Assembly: GCA_944363805.1 (NCBI GenBank)
Contig: CALVVH010000018.1
Span: 1-21,446 of the forward strand
DNA length: 21,446 nucleotides
Direction: 5' to 3'
Source: an uncultured Bacilli bacterium
Lineage (GTDB): Bacteria; Bacillota_I; Bacilli_A; RF39; UBA660
Position numbers and translations under genes: made by a program. The notes beneath the pieces were generated by a model. That model was not told the origin of the DNA. It did no database searches and saw nothing but the letters and a program-made list of their open reading frames with translations. Within the stretch, counting starts at the first letter, position 1, and each line of letters starts with the position of its first letter. Shown here piece after piece: positions 7,558 to 14,480 of the stretch.

Positions 7558-7566
7558 AAACCGCTC

Positions 7567-7584
7567 ATCCTATTCTAATAGGAT
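7567..7584. promoter_or_regulatory. Inverted repeat over the LiaF-like gene's ribosome site
   Basis: ATCCTATT and AATAGGAT form 8-bp arms with a 2-nt spacer. The right-hand arm in the message contains the AGGA of the ribosome site (AGGATGAG). It may be a DNA operator, or an RNA hairpin that hides the ribosome site. The 2-nt loop is tight for RNA, so an operator is a little more likely. Confidence 0.4.
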
Positions 7585-7680
7585 TATCTTCACTCCCTTC
7601 TTCAACTTTATTACATTCAAGTTCTTTACTATTACTATTAATACAATATATAACTATAGATATTACATCTCTATTAATAA

Positions 7681-9210
7681 TTAAGCTATGATATATGGAT
7701 CACTCTGTGTACCAACTCCTCCAGTAATTTCTACGTTAGAAGTTAAATAGAATGAAGGCCGTAGCAAACAACGCTCCCAAGCATTATCAATTAATACCAT
7801 GCCTGCAGAACCATCTGCATGTTCAAAAGATATAAAATGCGCGTAGTAAGGCGCTTGATAATTAGCAACACGAGAAATTGTCCAATCACCTATTCCCCCA
7901 AGCATCCAATTATTTAATAAATTAGTATCATTATTATAATGATATAACGATGTTTGCCAATTTTCTGGACTTGCTCCATATCCATAATCCGATACATACA
8001 TTAATCCTATTTTCATTGTTTCAACATAACCACTTTGACCTGTTCCTACTTCTACATCATAATATTGTTTTACTGTATTTGTTTCACTATATGCCATTCC
8101 TCCAACTTGCCATGTAGACTCTGCTATTAGATTTTGCCATTCTGCTGGTATGGTATTGTAATATGTTGTATTTAATGTTGTATAGATATCTGGTTTGGTT
8201 GTTCCATCCCATGTATTTACATTATCTGCATCCCAAGCATAACGTCCATAACCTCCATAACTTCTTACCTTAATTAATTTTACTTGATTATTAAATACTC
8301 CAATTATTCTATATAGATTTTCTACTGGACAAGGACTTTCTGTTGAACCAAAACACACATAATTATTTGGATTTGCTCCACTAAATCTGTAAGAATTATC
8401 TCCAGCTTCTTGGTCAGAATTTACATAATCTCCTGTTCCATCATGATAGTAAAGTCCATTTTCTCCATCTACCCCAGTATATACTTGTGTAGTAATACAA
8501 TCTGCTAAAGTTTTACCGCTACAAGCTTCCGCCAAAGACAAATTTATTTCATCCCTTTGTAATACTACTTCCATTTCCATACTCGCATTTTCATTTATCG
8601 ATTGATCATAAGTATAATTGACAAAAGTTACAGTAAATTCCCAAGTCTGTGTCGTTCCTGTTGTTGATGAAGTTGTATTGATAGCATGGTTTGTTACAAT
8701 ATTAAATGCTCCGGTCATACCAGTTATATCAAAACCTGATATTTTACTACCTCTTGCATCGGTAACTTCTGTATAAGTTAATTTATTATCACTACTAGTA
8801 GTTATTATTGCCCCAGTATCATCTCTTACAGTTAAAATTACTTCTGCTGTATGATCTTCGGTTGAATAAGTATAAGTATTATCTAAAATCTTTATTCCGG
8901 CATTATAAGTAGAGCTAGCATTATTGGTTTTACTACTAGCAATAAGTCTAGCTGAAGGATTCGTAGTATCCGTAAGACTATTACTTATTGCATTAAAATT
9001 ATCTGTCGTCGCTTGGAGGGTTAAAGTATTTCCACTACTAAAAATTATTGTATCCCCACTTGCAGTTGTCTCTCCAGTAGTAGTTACATCATCACTTAAA
9101 TCAGCCCCTACATAAGAATACGTAAAATTTCCAATCAAAAGGGCCACTACAACTAAAATAAGCAAGAATATAATTGCTAATGTTACAGACCTTATATTGA
9201 CTTTTTGCAT
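7681..9210 (-). CDS. Large exported surface protein, paralogue of 11871-13688
   Basis: This 509-residue protein has an N-terminal signal or anchor helix (about 9-29) ending FTYSYVGAD, like SipW/TasA-type exported proteins. A beta-rich domain follows (about 55-220) with SGFDIT and WEFTVTFVN. A linker then holds HDGTGDYVNSDQEAGDNSYR (about 256-275). The C-terminal domain (about 280-509) has ENLYRIIGVFNNQVKLIK, KIGLMYVSDYGYG, NWMLGG, WTISR, RPSFYLTSNVE and ends GTQSDPYIIA. This domain resembles the DUF6273-type domains found in surface proteins of gut Firmicutes; recalled, not searched. Every block recurs in the paralogue at 11871. The start at 9210 follows AGGTGA, and a good promoter is at 9233-9261. 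No cell-wall sorting signal is visible. Confidence 0.85.
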   Translation of the reverse strand: MQKVNIRSVTLAIIFLLILVVVALLIGNFTYSYVGADLSDDVTTTGETTASGDTIIFSSGNTLTLQATTDNFNAISNSLTDTTNPSARLIASSKTNNASSTYNAGIKILDNTYTYSTEDHTAEVILTVRDDTGAIITTSSDNKLTYTEVTDARGSKISGFDITGMTGAFNIVTNHAINTTSSTTGTTQTWEFTVTFVNYTYDQSINENASMEMEVVLQRDEINLSLAEACSGKTLADCITTQVYTGVDGENGLYYHDGTGDYVNSDQEAGDNSYRFSGANPNNYVCFGSTESPCPVENLYRIIGVFNNQVKLIKVRSYGGYGRYAWDADNVNTWDGTTKPDIYTTLNTTYYNTIPAEWQNLIAESTWQVGGMAYSETNTVKQYYDVEVGTGQSGYVETMKIGLMYVSDYGYGASPENWQTSLYHYNNDTNLLNNWMLGGIGDWTISRVANYQAPYYAHFISFEHADGSAGMVLIDNAWERCLLRPSFYLTSNVEITGGVGTQSDPYIIA

Positions 9211-9232
9211 TCTATCATCACCTATCATAATA

Positions 9233-9261
9233 ATTGTACTAAATTTTTCCTCACATGTCCA
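9233..9261 (-). promoter_or_regulatory. Promoter of the 9210 surface-protein gene
   Basis: On the minus strand, TGGACA (9256-9261) and TACAAT (9233-9238) are 17 nt apart; each matches 5/6 of the sigma-A consensus. It is divergent from the metallopeptidase gene. Confidence 0.7.
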
Positions 9262-9325
9262 TTTTTATTTTCAATTTAATTAAAATATGTTAAGATATAA
9301 AATATCTTTAAGAAAGGACATCATT

Positions 9326-10396
9326 ATGACTGAACAAGAATATTTTAATGAATTACAAGAAAAGTATCAAAGATATACAAACTTACTTAGCAAAATAGAC
9401 CCTAAAGAAAGAAAAAAACTAGAAGAAACTCTTGCTACTCTCAAATTTGTTTTAAATCCTCCGCCAGATACTAAAGTTACTCTTCCAACCCTTTTATGTG
9501 AAGAATACAAAAAATTAATAAGAGGTCAAGAATTATGGCCAGTATGTCAAAAAATGGCTAAATTATCTAATCTCGATATTCCTGATTACACCTATCCAAA
9601 AATAAAATTTCGTAACGAAGAATTACTTGCTTTAACTAGTGTTTTTTTTAAAAATGTTACTCCACCAGAAATCTATGAAAGATTTATCTTTCTTTTCAAT
9701 CAAAGAAAAACTTGTTTTTTAAATTCTAATATTTATGACTTTTATGCCGACAGTCTATTTTTACAATATGATCAAAGTTTCTACATTCGTCTAGAAAAGA
9801 AAAATGAGTTTTCTGATTTATCTACACTCGCTCACGAATATGGTCATGGCATTCAATTCTTGACCGCTTATAATCCTGAATTTTTTAATGAACTTGCTGT
9901 ATTTTCTGAAATAGTAAGCATATTTTTTGAATTATTATGTACCGAATATTATACTAATGATAGCCAATTAGGTAAACTTGCCATCATTGCAAACTATGAC
10001 TTTTGGGATACATTCTGCGGAGAAGCATACTATGTAACTCAGGAACTACCAATCATTAAAGAATTAAGTAAAAAATGTGCTAATACTCCAAGAGATATTC
10101 GGAAGAAAGCTCAATCTTATTTAAAGAATCATAACGTTTCCAAAGTAACTGATATCATCAAAATTCAACCTGCCAACGATTTCATTTATCTCATTGGTTA
10201 TGCTTATGCCATCGAATTATTTTTATTATATCAGCAAGACCACGATTATGCTTTTGATATCTTAGACAAGATAATGGAACTAGATAGCAGCGATTACTTC
10301 AACTATTTAGAAGGAATGAAGAAATTAGGAATCGAACCAGCTACTCACTTAAATGACTTTGATGACCACTTAAAAAGAGAATTAACTCGTTTGTAA
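9326..10396 (+). CDS. Compact M3-like zinc metallopeptidase
   Basis: This 356-residue cytoplasmic protein has HEYGHGIQF (zinc ligands His170 and His174, catalytic Glu171) and a downstream FSEIVSIFFE, whose Glu195 fits the third ligand of M3 (oligoendopeptidase F) enzymes. Near the C-terminus YLIGYAYAIELFLL resembles the conserved tail motif of PepF. M3 enzymes are usually about 600 residues and cleave peptides of roughly 5 to 20 residues; this one is much shorter and lacks most of the N-terminal half. The start at 9326 follows AGAAAGGA; the upstream in-frame ATG at 9287 has no ribosome site. No signal peptide is present. It converges on ffh with a shared terminator. It could be a peptide-recycling enzyme or a specialised small M3 member. 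Confidence 0.85.
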   Translation: MTEQEYFNELQEKYQRYTNLLSKIDPKERKKLEETLATLKFVLNPPPDTKVTLPTLLCEEYKKLIRGQELWPVCQKMAKLSNLDIPDYTYPKIKFRNEELLALTSVFFKNVTPPEIYERFIFLFNQRKTCFLNSNIYDFYADSLFLQYDQSFYIRLEKKNEFSDLSTLAHEYGHGIQFLTAYNPEFFNELAVFSEIVSIFFELLCTEYYTNDSQLGKLAIIANYDFWDTFCGEAYYVTQELPIIKELSKKCANTPRDIRKKAQSYLKNHNVSKVTDIIKIQPANDFIYLIGYAYAIELFLLYQQDHDYAFDILDKIMELDSSDYFNYLEGMKKLGIEPATHLNDFDDHLKRELTRL

Positions 10397-10405
10397 TTCT
10401 CTTTT
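10373..10405. terminator. Bidirectional terminator between M3 peptidase and ffh
   Basis: The arms AAAAGAGAATTA (10373-10384) and TAATTCTCTTTT (10394-10405) form a 12-bp stem with a 9-nt loop. A/T-runs lie at both ends. Both stop codons lie in or next to the stem. Confidence 0.8.
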
Positions 10406-11711
10406 AAAATGGCATTTTTAAATTACCATTATTTAATTTTTTCATCATGTCTTTCATTGTTTCAAATTGCTTAAGTAATCTGTTTACCTCTTCGACACTC
10501 CGCCCACTACCTTTAGCAATTCTTTGTTTCCTTGTTGCTTTAAGAACATCTGGATGCCTTCTTTCATATGGAGTCATCGATTGAATTATAGCTTCAATAT
10601 GAGCTAAATCTTTTGGATCAATTGAAACATTATTAAGTCCCATCTTTCTTGCTTGGGGAAGCATTTTCAATATATTTTCGAGTGGCCCAAGCTTTTTAAT
10701 TTGCTTTAATGTCATCAAGAAATCTTCCAAATCAAATATGCCTTTTTTCATCTTGATAGCTTGTCTTTTAGCTTCATCTTCATCGATTACATCTTCTACT
10801 TTTGATACTATTTCTAATATATCTCCCATATCTAAAATTCTATCAGCCATTCTTTCCGGATAGAATTCTGATAAACCATCCATCTTTTCTGAATTTCCCA
10901 CAAATTTAATTGGAATATGTGTTAAATGTCTTACTGATAATGCTACTCCACCTTTGGTATTACCATCTAATTTCGTAAGAATACACCCAGTAAGTTCTAG
11001 GGAATCATTAAATCCTGTAATAACATTGATTGCATCTTGTCCCATTGACCCATCAATAACTAAAATCTTTTCGTGAGGATGTACTTCTTCATCGATATCT
11101 TTTAATTCTTGCATTAAAGCTTCATCAATTTGCAATCGTCCTGCTGTATCGATAATTATATAATCATGATTATTTTCTTTAGCATAATCAATACCATCTT
11201 TGACTATATCAAGAACACTTTTATTTTCTTCACTAAATACCTCAACATTTAGTTCCTTACCAATTGTTTTAAGTTGTTCTATTGCTGCAGGTCTGTATAT
11301 ATCTCCTGCAATAAGTAATGGTTTTTTAGCATGCTTCTTTCTTAAGTAATTAGCAAGCTTTCCTGCTGTTGTTGTTTTACCACTACCTTGAAGCCCCACT
11401 AACATTAATATTGTTGGCTTCTTATCTACTTCAAGAGAAACATAATCACCACCAAGCAATGCCACCAATTCATCTTTAACGATTTTTAAAAACAACTCAT
11501 CTGGTTTTAGACTTTTTTCTACTTCAGCATTTAAAGCCTTTTCTTTGACATCCGCAACAAACTCTTTAACAACTTGATAGTTAACATCAGCTTCAAGCAA
11601 AGCCATTCTTATTTCCCGCATTGCATCAGCAATATTTTCTTCGGTAATCTTACCCATACCTCGAATATTTTTTATTGCCTTACTTATTCTATCACCCATA
11701 TATTCAAACAT
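10404..11711 (-). CDS. ffh: Signal recognition particle protein Ffh
   Basis: Ffh is the GTPase of the signal recognition particle. It binds SRP RNA and signal peptides and delivers ribosomes to FtsY at the membrane. This 435-residue protein has the N domain (1-95) and the P-loop GLQGSGKTT (106-114). It also has DTAGRL (188-193), TKLDG (246-250) and an M domain from about 325. SMTPYERRHPDVL (378-390) and RKQRIAKGSG (394-403) form the RNA-binding core. The start at 11711 follows GAGGAGAG. A TATAAT at 11758-11763 would start transcription near 11751, which rules out the longer frame. The usual neighbour ylxM is absent, and no SRP RNA gene was seen here. Confidence 0.97.
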   Translation of the reverse strand: MFEYMGDRISKAIKNIRGMGKITEENIADAMREIRMALLEADVNYQVVKEFVADVKEKALNAEVEKSLKPDELFLKIVKDELVALLGGDYVSLEVDKKPTILMLVGLQGSGKTTTAGKLANYLRKKHAKKPLLIAGDIYRPAAIEQLKTIGKELNVEVFSEENKSVLDIVKDGIDYAKENNHDYIIIDTAGRLQIDEALMQELKDIDEEVHPHEKILVIDGSMGQDAINVITGFNDSLELTGCILTKLDGNTKGGVALSVRHLTHIPIKFVGNSEKMDGLSEFYPERMADRILDMGDILEIVSKVEDVIDEDEAKRQAIKMKKGIFDLEDFLMTLKQIKKLGPLENILKMLPQARKMGLNNVSIDPKDLAHIEAIIQSMTPYERRHPDVLKATRKQRIAKGSGRSVEEVNRLLKQFETMKDMMKKLNNGNLKMPF

Positions 11712-11757
11712 AATATTACTCTCCTCAAAATTAAATTTTATTTGTTCATCCATAAAT

Positions 11758-11763
11758 ATTATA
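11758..11763 (-). promoter_or_regulatory. -10 element of ffh
   Basis: TATAAT on the minus strand lies about 47 nt upstream of the ffh start. The -35 region (TTTAAA at 17 nt) is weak. Confidence 0.4.
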
Positions 11764-11806
11764 AACTATTTACCTATATTTTTAAAGTCTACTTTAATTC
11801 TCAATT

Positions 11807-11830
11807 AAAAACCAAGTGTTTTACCACTTG
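11807..11830 (-). terminator. Intrinsic terminator of the 11871 gene
   Basis: A 6-bp stem CAAGTG/CACTTG (11813-11818 with 11825-11830) with a 6-nt loop is followed on the minus strand by GGTTTTT. It lies about 40 nt past the stop codon. Confidence 0.7.
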
Positions 11831-11870
11831 ATTCTTATAATTTATTAGCCATAACAAAGGAATTAAATAT

Positions 11871-13688
11871 CTAGATTATCACGTAAGGGTCAGATAAAGT
11901 TCCTGTTCCTCCAGAAAATTCAACATCAGAGTTTAAGTAAAATACAGGTCGCACGCCATGCCAGCTTCCTACACTACTACTGGACAAATAACCATAATTA
12001 AACACGATAAACGTATTAATCGCGCTGTCCGAACAACGAGAAATTGTCCAACAAGTGTCTCCCATGTACATCCAGTTATTTCCCTTTACTCCACTATAAT
12101 CGTTTGATGCATTACTACTATCATATCCTAATTTTATCCAATCACTTGGGGCTACTGCATACATATAATCACTTACATATATTAGCCCTATTTTATCTTC
12201 ATATGTAGCATCAGATGCTGGACTTACTATTTCATTAGAATACGTTGTCTTCGCTGATACATATCTTATATTAGCTTCAGTATTTCCTCCAACTTTCCAT
12301 GTTGTACTTGCTATTTTACTTTGCCAATCACTTGTTAGATAATTCCAATAATTTGTATTTAAATTTACTGTATTAAGTCTACTTGCACTCCATGTATTTG
12401 TTCGTGTTCCTCCACTACTCGTTGGACCATTCCAATGATATCTATACGATGTTCCTTGTTCATTTCTTTTTCCACTTAAGAAATGTGTTGTATATGTTTG
12501 ATTATAATCTCCATCTTCTCCTAGTATTGTTGGCTTTGCATACGTATATTTAATTAATTTTACTTGATTATTAAATACTCCTATGATTCGATATAAATTA
12601 TCTATATCACATGAACCTTCCCTCGCTCCTGGACCAAAGCAGACAAAGTTTTTGATATTATCACTTGTAAGATATCCATCTGTTACTGCTTGGGTCAGCG
12701 CAGCTTCCAATGTATCGTAATGCGTTGCTTCGTTATATGCTGTTGTATAGTAATGTTCTTGTGTAGAACTGCAAGCATATCCAACGAATTGCTTTGCTCC
12801 ATTGCAATAAAAATTAATTACTCCATCACTTTCGGTATTTGCTGCTGTATACACTCTCGTTAAATTTGCTCCAGTAGCTGTACTTGTAACTTTGTAATCT
12901 CCACCACTAAATCTATATGAATTATCTCCAGCTTCTTGGTCAGAATTCACATAATCCCCTTGTCCATCATGTAAGTATAATCCGTTTACTCCATCTGCTG
13001 TATATAATGTTTCTGTTATATAACTTGCTAAATTTTGTGATGAAGTTAGTGGCTCTTCTTGGATTATCACTGTTGCTTCAAATGTCTTACCCGCATTGCC
13101 TACTTGGTCACTATTTAGATTAACAAATGTTACAGTGATATTCCATTCTTGAATTTCTGGATCAGTTGTAGCTGTAATTTCATAATTACTTGCTAATGTT
13201 ATTAATTCACTTGCTGTTGTAATATCAAACCCTGATACTTGGTTATCAGCTTCTCCTACTGTTACCGGTTCTAATCCTGATATACTTTGAACTGGACTGC
13301 CATCTGGTGCTGTTACAGTAAGTATTAACTCTGGGGTATTTTCATCTACCGTGTATTCAAAATCATTACTTGTAATATTCAAATACAAATAATAATTTCT
13401 GGTAGCAGTATTCGTTGCATTATTTGCTGTTAGTGTGGCACTAGCTGTCGTACTGCCTGCTTGATTACCTGCGCCTTGCGCAAAATTATCTTGGGTTGCT
13501 GTTATATTTATTTCTTCACCTACACTAAATGATAAGTTATCAGTTGTATTAGTTTGGACATTGACATTTGTATTAGCACTAGCTCCTCCTTGAGCCATAA
13601 AATACGCATATGTTGCACCTACGACTACGACTATCAGTGTTACTACTGCTATTACTGATAATACTAAAGTCTTTTTTTCCTTTTGCAT
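11871..13688 (-). CDS. Large exported surface protein with TasA/SipW-type signal
   Basis: This 605-residue protein begins MQKEKK, then a hydrophobic helix (about 7-24) ending VVGATYAYFMAQGG. This is typical of SipW-dependent TasA/camelysin-type signal peptides. A beta-rich domain (about 50-212) with SGFDIT and WNITVTFVN follows. The linker has HDGQGDYVNSDQEAGDNSYR, and the C-terminal domain (about 348-605) has DNLYRIIGVFNNQVKLIK, KIGLIYVSDYMYA, NWMYMG, WTISR, GVRPVFYLNSDVEFSGG and ends SDPYVII. It shares its full layout with the 509-residue protein at 7681, but carries about 83 extra residues (about 263-347) with two Cys in the middle. The ribosome site GGAAGGA lies 9 nt before the start. The C-terminal domain looks DUF6273-like; no SipW, TasA operon or wall anchor is nearby. 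Confidence 0.85.
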   Translation of the reverse strand: MQKEKKTLVLSVIAVVTLIVVVVGATYAYFMAQGGASANTNVNVQTNTTDNLSFSVGEEINITATQDNFAQGAGNQAGSTTASATLTANNATNTATRNYYLYLNITSNDFEYTVDENTPELILTVTAPDGSPVQSISGLEPVTVGEADNQVSGFDITTASELITLASNYEITATTDPEIQEWNITVTFVNLNSDQVGNAGKTFEATVIIQEEPLTSSQNLASYITETLYTADGVNGLYLHDGQGDYVNSDQEAGDNSYRFSGGDYKVTSTATGANLTRVYTAANTESDGVINFYCNGAKQFVGYACSSTQEHYYTTAYNEATHYDTLEAALTQAVTDGYLTSDNIKNFVCFGPGAREGSCDIDNLYRIIGVFNNQVKLIKYTYAKPTILGEDGDYNQTYTTHFLSGKRNEQGTSYRYHWNGPTSSGGTRTNTWSASRLNTVNLNTNYWNYLTSDWQSKIASTTWKVGGNTEANIRYVSAKTTYSNEIVSPASDATYEDKIGLIYVSDYMYAVAPSDWIKLGYDSSNASNDYSGVKGNNWMYMGDTCWTISRCSDSAINTFIVFNYGYLSSSSVGSWHGVRPVFYLNSDVEFSGGTGTLSDPYVII

Positions 13689-13719
13689 TTACATCAATCC
13701 TTCCTTCAACTTCTCTTCC

Positions 13720-13725
13720 AGTATA
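13720..13725 (-). promoter_or_regulatory. Possible -10 element of the 13688 gene
   Basis: TATACT on the minus strand lies about 32 nt upstream of the start codon at 13688. No convincing -35 is seen at 17 nt. Confidence 0.35.
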
Positions 13726-13783
13726 ACAAACAATTTCTAAATTTCTTGTCGAATCCTTGTATACTATTCAATTATTTTTCTTT

Positions 13784-13800
13784 GCTAGGTGTTACCTAGC
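13784..13800. other. Perfect 7-bp hairpin in the 13689-13906 gap
   Basis: GCTAGGT and ACCTAGC flank a GTT loop. No T-run follows on either strand, so it is not an obvious terminator. The rest of this 218-nt gap holds the promoter of the 13688 gene and the terminator of the 13907 gene; I see no gene in it. Confidence 0.4.
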
Positions 13801-13893
13801 ATTACTATAAGTTAATTATATAATAAGAAGTTTTTATTTTTCTAACGTTATATGGGTAATGCAAGTAAAGTATTTGAAAGTTTACAACTTAAC

Positions 13894-13916
13894 AAAAAAG
13901 AGAGCCTTAACTCTCT
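13894..13916 (-). terminator. Terminator of the prepilin/13907 operon
   Basis: A 6-bp stem AGAGAG/CTCTCT (13899-13904 with 13911-13916) has a 6-nt loop that contains the stop codon. TTTTTT follows on the minus strand. Confidence 0.75.
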
Positions 13917-14470
13917 GTATTATTGTTTTCTATATCATCAGTACAAAAATAAACATTGTTATATAATTTCCATTTGTCATCTTTATAACCGATAAAAGCT
14001 GAAGTGTCATCAAATAAAATCTCTATCCTCTCCGGATTATATTCATAATTTAATTCATTTAAATTAAATTCTTTTATATTCTGACATACATTTTCAATTT
14101 TATTTACATATAAAGTATCTCCAACAATAAGATATTGATTTGTTTCTGTAGCTTCATCTATATTTGGATTAATAAAAGTATCATCTGCCAAGTTCTTTAT
14201 GTTACCAATATTCTTAATAGTTTCATCTCTTACAATATAATATTCAATATCATTTTCTACAACTGAACCAGCCCCAACTTCTATATCGCCATATAAATAA
14301 TAATAGTATAAATAGTTATTGTTAATTAATTCCGTAAATCTCTCATCAACTTCTCTGCGTAAAACATTATTATTTCTTATCCACAATAATATTACTACTA
14401 TAAGTATAATTATTACTAGAACTACTCCACTAATGATAATAATTAATAATTTCTTTTTTTTATTTTTCAT
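13907..14470 (-). CDS. Membrane-anchored protein following the large prepilin
   Basis: This 187-residue protein has a Lys-rich N-terminus (MKNKKKK) and a strongly hydrophobic segment (about 8-31). An extracytoplasmic domain of about 155 residues follows. I recognise no family. The domain is acidic and rich in Asn and Tyr (YLYYYYLYGDIEVG) and has two Cys (ENVCQNIKEF and VYFCTDD). I prefer the second of two adjacent ATGs, at 14470, because AGGTG sits 2 nt from the first but 5 nt from the second. It starts about 10 nt after the stop of the large prepilin and shares its terminator, so the two are probably co-expressed. A role in assembly or retention of that prepilin is a guess from context. Confidence 0.75.
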   Translation of the reverse strand: MKNKKKKLLIIIISGVVLVIIILIVVILLWIRNNNVLRREVDERFTELINNNYLYYYYLYGDIEVGAGSVVENDIEYYIVRDETIKNIGNIKNLADDTFINPNIDEATETNQYLIVGDTLYVNKIENVCQNIKEFNLNELNYEYNPERIEILFDDTSAFIGYKDDKWKLYNNVYFCTDDIENNNTES

Positions 14471-14480
14471 CATTTCACCT

